In this document: positions 39,364 through 47,083 of the stretch, piece after piece
Layout: the number at the start of each line of letters is the position of its first letter
Numbering within the stretch: the first letter of the stretch is position 1
Assembly (NCBI RefSeq): GCF_018919395.1
Contig: NZ_JAHLME010000001.1
Span: 1-64,000, forward strand
Source of the DNA: Geomonas azotofigens
GTDB lineage: Bacteria > Desulfobacterota > Desulfuromonadia > Geobacterales > Geobacteraceae
Reading direction: 5' to 3'
Length of the DNA stretch: 64,000 nucleotides
Notes under the pieces: model-generated
The model's database searches: none
What the model was told of the DNA's origin: nothing
Seen by the model: the letters and a program-made list of their open reading frames with translations, nothing else
Position numbers and translations under genes: made by a program

Positions 39364-40521
39364 CTTCTCCCGCTCCTCCCCCGGTCCCCGCTCCGATTCC
39401 GCCAACGAAACCCGGTTCTTCCCCAGCCGCTTGCTGCGGTACATGGCCAGGTCCGCCTGCTTCACCACGCTCTTCAAGTCGTCCCCGTCCCACGGGAACG
39501 AGGCGATGCCCGCCGAGAGGGTGCATTCCATGAGGTTGCCGTCATAGCTGAACGGGCAGCTGCTCATGGCGCGCACGATCCTCTCCACCGCCGGGCGGAT
39601 CTGCTCCTTGTCGTGGTCGGGGTACATGATGATGAACTCGTCCCCGCCAAAGCGCGCCGCGATGTCGCTCTCCCGGATGTTCGACCTGATCACCCGGGCC
39701 GTCCACTTGATCAGTTCCGTCCCCGCCAGGTGGCCGTAGCGGTCGTTGATCTGCTTTAGGTTGTCGGCGTCCAGCATGCAGATCGCGTAGGGTGACTGGT
39801 AGCGGCGGGAAACCTTCTCCTGCTGCAGGGCGAGGGCCTCGAAGCTGCGCATGTTGTTCAGCTCGGTGAGGTCGTCGGTAAGCGAGAGGCGCTCCACCTC
39901 GGAGCGGGCCGCCTCGGTCTCGCCGGCGAGGATGGCGCCCACGTGCGCGATCAGGATGAACGGGAAGACGCGGATCAGGTAGCCGGGCAGCTGGCTCCAC
40001 AGCGGAGGGGAGTCGCCGGCGGCCAAAAGCGAGTAGGAGGCGACGGCGAGCCCCGCCATCAGGTAGGTGATGCGCCTCCCCAGCGTGAGCGAGGTGGCCA
40101 TCAGGACCAGGTAGATGGCCGAGATGAAAGGGCTGTCGGTCCTGCCGGTGAACCAGCAGACGGCAAGGAGGTAGAGGAGGAGGAGCACCAGTTCCAGCGA
40201 GGCCTTGAGCTGGCCGTTGCGGAGAAGGCGCCGCGTGAGGAGCAGGGATACCACCAGGGCGAGGGACGCGAGCGCCGCGCGCACGGCACAGGAAGGCGGC
40301 AGGGGGACCAGGTAGATGTCGAGCAGCACCAGCCCGACCAGGAGCGACGCGATCACCCCCAGCACCCGGTTGTGGCCGGCGTACCTCTCGCCAGCCTGCG
40401 CAGTTACCCATCCCTTTGCCTCTATCATCCCAGCCGCCTCGTCAGTTCCGGCGCAATGCCCGCCAATTGAGCTTATCGGCGGCCCTGCTGGAAAGTTAAC
40501 CGGGCGGGAAAAAAATTGCGG

Positions 40522-41346
40522 CTAGGGATGGCGCAGCAGGGTGCGGGCGGCAAAGGCGCAGAGAAAGACGGCGAAGTTGATCAGCACGATGGTGGCGCCG
40601 GTGGGGAGGTTCATGACGAAGGAGAAGGAGATGCCGCAGATGACGGTGACGACGCCGATGGCCGCCGCCGAAACGATGGCGGTCTTGAACCCCTTGGCGA
40701 TCTGCAGGGCGGAAACGGCGGGGAGGATGAGGAGCGCCGAGATCAGCATGATCCCCACCACCTTCATGGCAAGCACCACGGTCAGCGCGGTCAACAGCAC
40801 CAGGACCATGTTGATGCGGTCGGTGTCGAGCCCGGAACTCTTGGCCAGTTCCTCGTCGAAGGTGCTGGCGAAGAGCTCGTTGTAGAACATGACCACGCCC
40901 GCGATAACGATGACGAAGAGCGCCGCCGCGATGGCGAGCTCGCTTGAGCTGATGGAAAGGATGTTGCCGAACAGGTAGCTGAAGAGGTCGACATTGAAGC
41001 CGCCTGCGACGCTGGCGAGGAGCACGCCGGTCGCGATGCCGATGGCGGAGACCATGCCGATGGCGGCGTCGCCGTAGATCCTCGCCTTCTGGGCGAGCTT
41101 CAGTATCCCCAGGGCCGAGGCGAGCACCACCGGGATGATGGAGAGGGTCATGTAGACCGAGTGCAGCCGGAAAAAAAGTGCGAGCGCCACGCTGCCGAAG
41201 GTTACGTGGGCCAAACCGTCGCCGATCAGCGAGAGCCGGCGCAGCACGAGGAACACCCCGAGCACCGAGCAGAGGATGGCGATCAGCGACCCGCCGATAA
41301 GCGCCCGCTGCATGAAGCCGTAGCTGAGCATCTCGTTCAGATTCAT
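40522..41346 (-). CDS. znuB: Zinc (or manganese) ABC transporter permease ZnuB
   Basis: Inner-membrane channel of a metal uptake system, 274 residues with about eight membrane segments (ABC-3 family). The start ATG at 41346 (NLNEMLSYGFMQRALIGG) follows GAGG by 7 bases. It is separated from znuC by about 115 bases that hold two palindrome copies in opposite orientation; the operon may continue across them. Confidence 0.88.
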   Translation of the reverse strand: MNLNEMLSYGFMQRALIGGSLIAILCSVLGVFLVLRRLSLIGDGLAHVTFGSVALALFFRLHSVYMTLSIIPVVLASALGILKLAQKARIYGDAAIGMVSAIGIATGVLLASVAGGFNVDLFSYLFGNILSISSSELAIAAALFVIVIAGVVMFYNELFASTFDEELAKSSGLDTDRINMVLVLLTALTVVLAMKVVGIMLISALLILPAVSALQIAKGFKTAIVSAAAIGVVTVICGISFSFVMNLPTGATIVLINFAVFLCAFAARTLLRHP

Positions 41347-41363
41347 TTCAAAACCTCGAAAGG

Positions 41364-41390
41364 CGGGCAATGATGCTTCGCCCCTACAGG
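41364..41390. repeat. Dispersed palindrome, copy 7
   Basis: GGGCAATGATGCTTCGCCCCTACAG, degenerate stem. It lies between znuC and znuB. Confidence 0.7.
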
Positions 41391-41408
41391 AAACAGTCAT
41401 TTGTGCAC

Positions 41409-41432
41409 GTAGGGGCGAAGAATCATTCGCCC
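41409..41432. repeat. Dispersed palindrome, copy 8
   Basis: GTAGGGGCGAAGAATCATTCGCCC, opposite in sense to copy 7. Confidence 0.75.
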
Positions 41433-41460
41433 AGCGCTGCCGGCATCAGGACGCAGCGGC

Positions 41461-42213
41461 CTAATGCCTATGACAAACCAGGTGCTGTCCGTGCTCGCCG
41501 AAGAAACCGGTCATTTCCGCGGAGTTGCAGAAGTCGTCGAAGCTGCCGTAGAAGACCACCTTCTTGTCCAGGTACAAAAGGTGCGAGGCGTACTTGCCGA
41601 TGGTTGCCGTGTCGTGGGTGACGAGGAGCACGGTGCACTGCTTCTCCCGGTTCATCTCGAAGATGAGCTTGTAGAAGCTCTCCCTGGTTTCCGGGTCGAG
41701 CGCCGTGGTCGGCTCGTCCATGACCAGCAGCGCCGGGTCGTTCACCAGCGCCCGGGCCAGGAGCACCCGCTGCCTAAGCCCCCCCGACAGCTCGCCGATC
41801 ATGGCGCCCCTGATGTGGGAGATCCCCATCCATTCCATGGTCCGGTCCACGGCGAAGGCGTCATCGCGGTTGAAGCGCTTCGGGAATTTCTTCGCCGAGA
41901 GCCGACCCAGGCGGATCACCTCGTCCACCGTCGCGGGGAAGTGCGGGTTGAAGAACTGCAGCCCCTGCGGCAGGTAGCCGATCCGGTGCCAGTCGCGGAA
42001 GGAAGCCTGCGGGGTCCCCAAAACGGATACCTCGCCCGAGGTCGGCGCCAGGAGTTGCAGGATGATCTTGATCAGGGTGCTCTTGCCCGACCCGTTGGGA
42101 CCGCAGATCCCGACGTAGTCACCGGCGTTCACGCTGAAGCTGATGTCCTGCAGCACCTCGCTGCCGTGATAGCCGGCGCAGAGGTTGCGCACGCTGAGAG
42201 CCTTGTCGTTCAT
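41461..42213 (-). CDS. znuC: Zinc (or manganese) ABC transporter ATPase ZnuC
   Basis: ATP-binding subunit, 250 residues. Walker A GPNGSGKS (about 38-45), Q-loop LPQGLQF, signature LSGGLRQRVLLARAL and Walker B LLVMDEPTTALD are all present. The start ATG shares ATGA with the znuA stop. The C-terminal 25 residues contain several His and Cys, which might sense metal. Confidence 0.92.
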   Translation of the reverse strand: MNDKALSVRNLCAGYHGSEVLQDISFSVNAGDYVGICGPNGSGKSTLIKIILQLLAPTSGEVSVLGTPQASFRDWHRIGYLPQGLQFFNPHFPATVDEVIRLGRLSAKKFPKRFNRDDAFAVDRTMEWMGISHIRGAMIGELSGGLRQRVLLARALVNDPALLVMDEPTTALDPETRESFYKLIFEMNREKQCTVLLVTHDTATIGKYASHLLYLDKKVVFYGSFDDFCNSAEMTGFFGEHGQHLVCHRH

Positions 42214-43136
42214 TGCAGTCCCGTCCTCAGGTTTCGGAGATTTTCTTCCATGAGGGAGACGAAGGTGACGCCGCGCTGCAGGTCGTCCCTGGTGACGTTG
42301 TGCCCGGCGCGCAGCATGAGCACCTTGGCACCGGTCTCGCGGGCGATGGTCTCGGCGATCCGGGGGCTCAGGAGCTCCTCGGTGTAGACGTAGCTCAGGT
42401 GCTCGCGGCGCATCACCTGCACCAGTTCGGCCAGCTTCGTCGGGGTGGGCTCGGCATCCGCGTTCACCGCGGAGGCGGAGATGTATTTCAGGCCGTAACG
42501 CCTGGCGAGATACCCGAAAGCGTAGTGGCCGCCATGCAGCAGCACCTTCTTCGGGCACTGGGCCAGGGTCTGCTTGAAACGCTGGTCCAGCGCGGCCAGT
42601 TGCTGGTCCAGCTTGGCCGCGTTTTGCTCGTAGAACGCCTTGTTGGCCGGGTCACGGGCCACGTAGGCTGCCAGGATGTTCTTCGCGATGGCGCGGGCGT
42701 TGTCGAAGTCGAGCCAGATGTGGGGATCCACCCCCGTCCCTTGGTGGACGTCGTGCTCTCCGCGGTGCTGGTCCGACACCGGCCCCTGCATCAGCGGGAT
42801 CCCCTTCCCCCCCTCGACCACCTCGACCTTGCCACGGTCCAGTCCGGAGATGATGTTGGCGCCCCACGGCTCCATGGCCGCGTTGGTATAGATGAAGAGG
42901 TCGGCTCGGTTCACCCGGACCACGTCCTCCGGGCGCGGCTCGAAAGAGTGCGGCTCGACGCCCGGCGGGAGCAGCAGGCTCACCTTGGCGCGATCACCGC
43001 CGATGGTCTTGGCGAAATCGTAGAGCGGGAACAGGGTGGTCACCACCTGGAGCTTGCCGTCGCTTTGCCGCTCTTCCCTGCTGCACCCCGGCGCCACCAG
43101 GAGCAGCGCCAGAAGTAAGGCCATCAGCCATTTCAT
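42210..43136 (-). CDS. znuA: Metal-binding lipoprotein ZnuA-like (cluster A-I)
   Basis: Periplasmic metal receptor of the ABC system, 308 residues. The lipobox is LLVAPGC. The metal ligands expected of the family can be seen: His in GVEPHSFEP, His in GVDPHIWLD, His in HGGHYAFGYLA, and an acidic residue near the C-terminus. A short His/Asp-rich loop (DQHRGEHDVHQG) before the second His favours zinc over manganese. It overlaps both neighbours by ATGA. Confidence 0.9.
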   Translation of the reverse strand: MKWLMALLLALLLVAPGCSREERQSDGKLQVVTTLFPLYDFAKTIGGDRAKVSLLLPPGVEPHSFEPRPEDVVRVNRADLFIYTNAAMEPWGANIISGLDRGKVEVVEGGKGIPLMQGPVSDQHRGEHDVHQGTGVDPHIWLDFDNARAIAKNILAAYVARDPANKAFYEQNAAKLDQQLAALDQRFKQTLAQCPKKVLLHGGHYAFGYLARRYGLKYISASAVNADAEPTPTKLAELVQVMRREHLSYVYTEELLSPRIAETIARETGAKVLMLRAGHNVTRDDLQRGVTFVSLMEENLRNLRTGLQ

Positions 43137-43567
43137 CGTATTTCCCCGTTGTCAGCACAGCCGCCGCACAGCCCGTTCAGCTGCAGGATATGCGAGAGCA
43201 CCTTGCCGCCGTTACGCCTGGTCACCTCCTGCTCCAACGCCTCGATGCCGCACGCGGGGATATCCTCGACCTTGCGGCAGGAGAGGCAGACGAAGTGGTG
43301 ATGGTGCTCGCGGTTGCTGCAAAAGTAGTAGTAAAGTTGGCGGTTAGGGTGGATCACCTTGGAGAGGACGCCGCTTGCGGAGAGTTCCTCCAGGTTGCGG
43401 TACACCGTGGGCAGGCCCAGCCGGTCGAAACGATCCTTCAACCTCTTCCAGAGCTCCTCGGGGCTCGCGTACCCAGGTTCGGCCTCGAGCATCTCGAGGA
43501 TGGCCAGCCTCTTCGGCGTCGCCTTCATGCCGGCGGCCTTCAAGGCCGTTGCGTGACACTGCTCCAT
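43133..43567 (-). CDS. Fur-family metal regulator (Zur-like)
   Basis: A 144-residue repressor. The winged helix (about 10-80) includes ATPKRLAILEML and LPTVYRNLEELSASGV. The metal site has NREHHHHFVCLSC, and the structural zinc pairs are CLSC and, near the end, CGGC. The start at 43567 follows AGAGGGTGG. It is the first gene of regulator-znuA-znuC(-znuB), which suggests zinc-dependent control of its own operon; PerR or Fur specificity cannot be excluded from sequence. Confidence 0.85.
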   Translation of the reverse strand: MEQCHATALKAAGMKATPKRLAILEMLEAEPGYASPEELWKRLKDRFDRLGLPTVYRNLEELSASGVLSKVIHPNRQLYYYFCSNREHHHHFVCLSCRKVEDIPACGIEALEQEVTRRNGGKVLSHILQLNGLCGGCADNGEIR

Positions 43568-43576
43568 ACCACCCTC

Positions 43577-43625
43577 TAAATAGAAATGATTTCGTTTTAG
43601 AATAGCCAGCACGCGGTTGTTGTCA
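43577..43625 (-). promoter_or_regulatory. Promoter and possible Fur/Zur operator
   Basis: On the minus strand TTGACA is followed after 16 bases by TATTCT. Just downstream an AT-rich inverted repeat (GAAAT-C-ATTTC, 43582-43592) lies over the start region, where a Fur-family repressor would act. Confidence 0.55.
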
Positions 43626-43689
43626 AGAAAAATATTGTAATAAAAAGACACTTTGCGTTAAGATTCCAGCGCTTCCGGTCATATGGCCC

Positions 43690-43797
43690 AACGTTTACGG
43701 TCTTTGGCGGACACCGCCGCTGCAGGATTAAAAGTCCTGAAGCCGGTACCCCAGTGAGATCAGCGAGTTGACTCCCCCGGCAGTACCGGGGACACGG
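43690..43797 (+). other. Hairpin-rich stretch upstream of the PilZ gene
   Basis: Contains GGCGG-ACA-CCGCC, CAGGA/TCCTG and CCCCGG/CCGGGG hairpins in about 110 bases. It lies upstream of the candidate sigma-54 promoter, so it is either part of another transcript or an activator-binding region. No known riboswitch was recognised. Confidence 0.4.
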
Positions 43798-43815
43798 TTG
43801 GCGTCTGTATTGCAG
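43798..43815 (+). promoter_or_regulatory. Candidate sigma-54 promoter of the PilZ gene
   Basis: TTGGC-N8-TTGCA with GG and GC 12 bases apart (43800-43801 and 43812-43813), about 50 bases before the start codon. Confidence 0.55.
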
Positions 43816-43864
43816 TACCTAACCAGCTGTAGCTATTTGTTATTTAATTTCGGTGGGCGGCGTC

Positions 43865-44596
43865 ATGCAAAACGGGACCTACAACTATAAGGACTACTTC
43901 CAACCCGGACAGAAAGCCCGGGTCGAGGTGGCGTTATCCGGGGATACGATTTTCAATGATGGCGCGGTGGTCACCGAGATCAACGACGCCGAGGTCCGCC
44001 TGAGGCTGTCCCGGGAGAAACTCCCCGAAGGGGTACTGCTGCGGCGTGAAGCTCCGCTGGTGGTCCGGGTCGGCATGGGGGGCAACAGCTACCGCTGCAA
44101 GGGCGTCGTCGTGGACGACCATGGCGACGAGGACCTGCGGGTCGCTTTCACCGACCGGGTCACCCCCGAGGACCAGAGGGAATATTTCCGCCTTGCCACC
44201 GACATACCGGTGATCCTGTTCAACGTGACCGCGGGCACCGCCGAGGAGAGCGGCACCGCCGGATTGCGAGTGGCGACGCAGAGCAGCCTCCCCAGGATCG
44301 TCAACATCAGCGGCGGCGGGTTGCGCACCGAGACCGAGATGGAGATGACGCGGGACGACATCGTCTACGCCACCTTCCATCTGCCGCTGCCCGAGCCGAA
44401 AGTGGTACCGGTGGTCGCCCAGGTGATGCACAGTGAGAAGATCACCAGTGGTGACGCGGTGGTCCACAGCGCCGGGCTTCGCTTCATGCACATCAACGAG
44501 AGGGATCGCGACGCCATAGTCCGCTACGTCTGCAACGAGGAGATCAAGCGTATCAGGCTGTGCCGCAAGGACTTCTACTCCATGCCCAACAGTTAG
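43865..44596 (+). CDS. PilZ domain protein (cyclic di-GMP receptor)
   Basis: A 243-residue cytoplasmic protein. The N-terminal part (about 1-100) is a YcgR-N-like beta domain. The PilZ domain starts with the RxxxR motif (REYFRLATDIPV, about 104) and has the (D/N)xSxxG motif as NISGGG (about 146), so cyclic di-GMP binding is likely. It ends in a helix with RDRDAIVRYVCNEEIKR. ATG at 43865 is chosen; a GTG 12 bases upstream is possible. A terminator follows, so it is a single-gene unit. YcgR-type proteins often slow flagellar motors, but no motility gene is in the window. Confidence 0.8.
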   Translation: MQNGTYNYKDYFQPGQKARVEVALSGDTIFNDGAVVTEINDAEVRLRLSREKLPEGVLLRREAPLVVRVGMGGNSYRCKGVVVDDHGDEDLRVAFTDRVTPEDQREYFRLATDIPVILFNVTAGTAEESGTAGLRVATQSSLPRIVNISGGGLRTETEMEMTRDDIVYATFHLPLPEPKVVPVVAQVMHSEKITSGDAVVHSAGLRFMHINERDRDAIVRYVCNEEIKRIRLCRKDFYSMPNS

Positions 44597-44645
44597 AGAC
44601 GGCCGTAGCAAGGCCGACCGGCACCATACTGCAATGCAATAGCCA

Positions 44646-44678
44646 GAGCCAACCGGACACCCGGTTGGCCTCTTTTTT
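44646..44678 (+). terminator. Terminator after the PilZ gene
   Basis: GAGCCAACCGG and CCGGTTGGCCTC around ACAC, followed by six T. Confidence 0.9.
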
Positions 44679-44859
44679 GTTCTCTACGGGATTCCGGCGA
44701 TGGCAGCCCGCGCATCAACCATGTGCAGCCCCGCATCATCCGTGTGCCACGCGCAACGCTTCACATGTGCCACAAAGCGTTGCGCGCGCCCCACGTCCTC
44801 CCCTTTGCCAAGGGGAGACAGCAGGGGATTTGCCTTTCCATGCCCACCCGCCCTTATGC

Positions 44860-45939
44860 CTAGGCCAGTGCCGCCGCCAGTGCTCGCACCAGCAGATCGT
44901 TTTCCTCCTCGAGTCGCACCGCCACCCTGAAGAAGCCCGCGTCCAGTCCCTGGAAGTTACTGCAATCCCTGATCAGTATCCCCTTCGGGAGCAACGCCTC
45001 GCGCAAATGCCCCGCCGTCACCTCCTGGCGCAGTATCCGCACCAGCAGGTAATTGGCCCGTCCCGGGAACACCTGCAATCCGGGGATGCCCGCAAGGGCG
45101 CTGGCGAGCCTTGCGCGCTGCTCGTCGACGTAACTCCTGGTGCGTTGGCAGTAACCATCATCCGCCAGCGAGGCGACGCCGGCGATCTGCGCCGCGGTGT
45201 TCACGTTCCAGGGATCCTGTTGCGCGACGATTTCCGCTACCGTCTCCGCCGCCGCGACGGCGTAGCCCAGGCGCAAACCGGGAATACCGAAGAATTTGGT
45301 CATGGAGCGGAGCAGCACCGCGCGCGGGTTGCCGAGTACCAGCAGCTTAGCCGACTCCCCCTCGCAGAAATCGATGAACGCCTCGTCGAGGACCAGGAAG
45401 GTGCCGCTTTCCCGGCACAGGTCGATGACCCCGGCGATCTCCCGCCGCGGCAGGAGAGTGCCGGCCGGGTTGCCGGGGTTGCAGAGAAAGAGCATGTCGT
45501 AACCGGCGCCCAGGCTTCGCGCGAGATCCGGCAGAGACAGGGCGAAGTCGGCGGTGGGAGAGAGGGTGAAATAGTCGATCTGCCACTCCGCCCGCTCCAG
45601 GGCCAGGGCGTACTCGGCGAAGGCGGGCGCCACGATCAGCGCCTTGCGCCCGGGGAAGGTGCGCGGCAACAGGTGGATCAGCTCGGTCGAGCCGTTGGCG
45701 ACCGCGATCTCGGCCGGTTCGACCCCGTGGTAGGCGGCCAGGGCCTGCTTCAGCTCGGCAGCCCCCTTGTCCGGGTAATGGAGCAGGCGGTCCAGGCTCG
45801 CCGTCAGCGCCTCGCGCACCCCCGGCGCCATCCCCAGCGGATTGATGCTGGCGGAGAAGTCGATGATCCGCTCCGGCGCGAGCCCGAGGTTCCTGGCCAC
45901 GGCGAAGACGTTGCCGCCATGTTCATGTGGGATTGCCAT
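44860..45939 (-). CDS. cobD: Threonine-phosphate decarboxylase (cobalamin side arm)
   Basis: PLP enzyme that makes (R)-1-amino-2-propanol phosphate for the nucleotide loop of cobalamin. It has 359 residues and an aminotransferase class I/II fold close to HisC. The start HEHGGNVFAVARNLGL is typical of CobD. The PLP Lys is in SMTKFFGIPGLRLGY, and NPGNPAG and the Asp in LVLDEAFIDF are present. It is the last gene of the cobalamin row, about 185 bases after cbiB, with two palindrome copies between. HisC is the alternative, but the context decides for CobD. Confidence 0.88.
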   Translation of the reverse strand: MAIPHEHGGNVFAVARNLGLAPERIIDFSASINPLGMAPGVREALTASLDRLLHYPDKGAAELKQALAAYHGVEPAEIAVANGSTELIHLLPRTFPGRKALIVAPAFAEYALALERAEWQIDYFTLSPTADFALSLPDLARSLGAGYDMLFLCNPGNPAGTLLPRREIAGVIDLCRESGTFLVLDEAFIDFCEGESAKLLVLGNPRAVLLRSMTKFFGIPGLRLGYAVAAAETVAEIVAQQDPWNVNTAAQIAGVASLADDGYCQRTRSYVDEQRARLASALAGIPGLQVFPGRANYLLVRILRQEVTAGHLREALLPKGILIRDCSNFQGLDAGFFRVAVRLEEENDLLVRALAAALA

Positions 45940-46017
45940 ACATCACCTTTCCGCCTCAAGCGGTACTCCAAGAGAACCTACGGCTGTCGACGCGACCAGT
46001 TGGAACCGCGTCCGACC

Positions 46018-46041
46018 GTAGGGGCAAATTATCATTTGCCC
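46018..46041. repeat. Dispersed palindrome, copy 9
   Basis: GTAGGGGCAAAT-TATC-ATTTGCCC, a compensated stem variant. Confidence 0.8.
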
Positions 46042-46103
46042 AGCCGCGCGTGCCCAATTTTCTGCAGCGGCATGAGGAGCGCGAACCCTGCCTGCTGAAA
46101 ATC

Positions 46104-46130
46104 AGGGCAATGATTATTCGCCCCTACAGG
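46104..46130. repeat. Dispersed palindrome, copy 10, overlapping the cbiB stop
   Basis: GGGCAATGATTATTCGCCCCTACAG. The CTA at 46124-46126 is the complement of the cbiB TAG stop. Confidence 0.8.
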
Positions 46131-47083
46131 TGAAACGGCGCAACCAGCACGCCCCATCCAACCACCAGCAACGCCTCGCTGCCGTACATAAGCCGCACCA
46201 CCCCTGCGTAACTCTCCTGGGAAAGCGGCAGCAGCGGGTCGCCGATGGTCGGCTTCTCCACGATCTTGCCGAAGTAGCGGTTCGCCCCGCCCAGCCTGAC
46301 ACCGAGCGCTCCTGCTGCCGCCGCCTCGGGAAAGCCGCTGTTCGGGGAGGAATGGTTCCTGCCGTCCCGGCGCAGGATCCGCCAGGCGCCGCCGCCGTTC
46401 AGACCGCACAGCGGGGCCACCAGCACCATGAGCACGCCGGTCAACCGCGCCGGAAGGTAGTTGGCCACGTCGTCGAAGCGGGCCGACGCCCAGCCGAACT
46501 CGAGGTAGCGTTCATTCTTGTAACCGACCATCGAATCCAGCGTGTTGACCGCCTTGTAGGCGATGGCCAGCGCGGGGCCGCCCAGCACGAGGTAGAAAAG
46601 CGGCGCGATCACGCCGTCGCCGGTGTTCTCGGCCACGGTCTCCACCGCTCCCCGGATGATCTCCGGCTCGTCCAGCTCAGCGGTCTCGCGCCCCACGATG
46701 TACGACAAGGCCACCCTCGCGGCGGGAAGGTCGCCTTCTTGCAGCGCCCGCACCACCCTGGCGGATTCCAGGTGCAGCGAGCGCGCAGCCAGCGACACCC
46801 AGGCGAGGTACAGGGATACGAGCAAGCCCGCCGCCGGAGCGAGCAGGTACGCCGCATAGATGAGCGACGCGGCCAAGGCATAACTGGCGCCAACGGTGAT
46901 AACCAGCAGCAGAATACCAGCCGCCCGCGCGTTGGGGATCAGGCGGCGCAGCGGTCCTTCCAGCGACGAGATCAGCTCGCCGATGCCGACCACCGGGTGA
47001 GGCAAGGCGCGCGGATCGCCCAGGACCAGGTCCAGCAGCACCGCGCCGAGCACGACCGCGATGGGTGACTCGGCGATCGTCAT
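46124..47083 (-). CDS. cbiB: Adenosylcobinamide-phosphate synthase CbiB
   Basis: Inner-membrane enzyme that attaches aminopropanol phosphate to adenosylcobyric acid. It has 319 residues and about five hydrophobic segments. Family signatures are LDLVLGDPRALPHPVVGIG at the start, VGRETAELDEPEIIRGAVET, ENTGDGVIAPLFY and NTLDSMVGYKNERY. The start overlaps the end of the cbiH-cobQ fusion by four bases (ATGA). Its TAG stop lies inside a palindrome copy, so the last residues (PFHL) may have been set by that insertion. Confidence 0.92.
   Translation of the reverse strand: MTIAESPIAVVLGAVLLDLVLGDPRALPHPVVGIGELISSLEGPLRRLIPNARAAGILLLVITVGASYALAASLIYAAYLLAPAAGLLVSLYLAWVSLAARSLHLESARVVRALQEGDLPAARVALSYIVGRETAELDEPEIIRGAVETVAENTGDGVIAPLFYLVLGGPALAIAYKAVNTLDSMVGYKNERYLEFGWASARFDDVANYLPARLTGVLMVLVAPLCGLNGGGAWRILRRDGRNHSSPNSGFPEAAAAGALGVRLGGANRYFGKIVEKPTIGDPLLPLSQESYAGVVRLMYGSEALLVVGWGVLVAPFHL

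Noticed and set aside
44860-45939. Histidinol-phosphate aminotransferase HisC
   Set aside because: The N-terminal HGGN motif and the place at the end of the cobalamin row fit threonine-phosphate decarboxylase.
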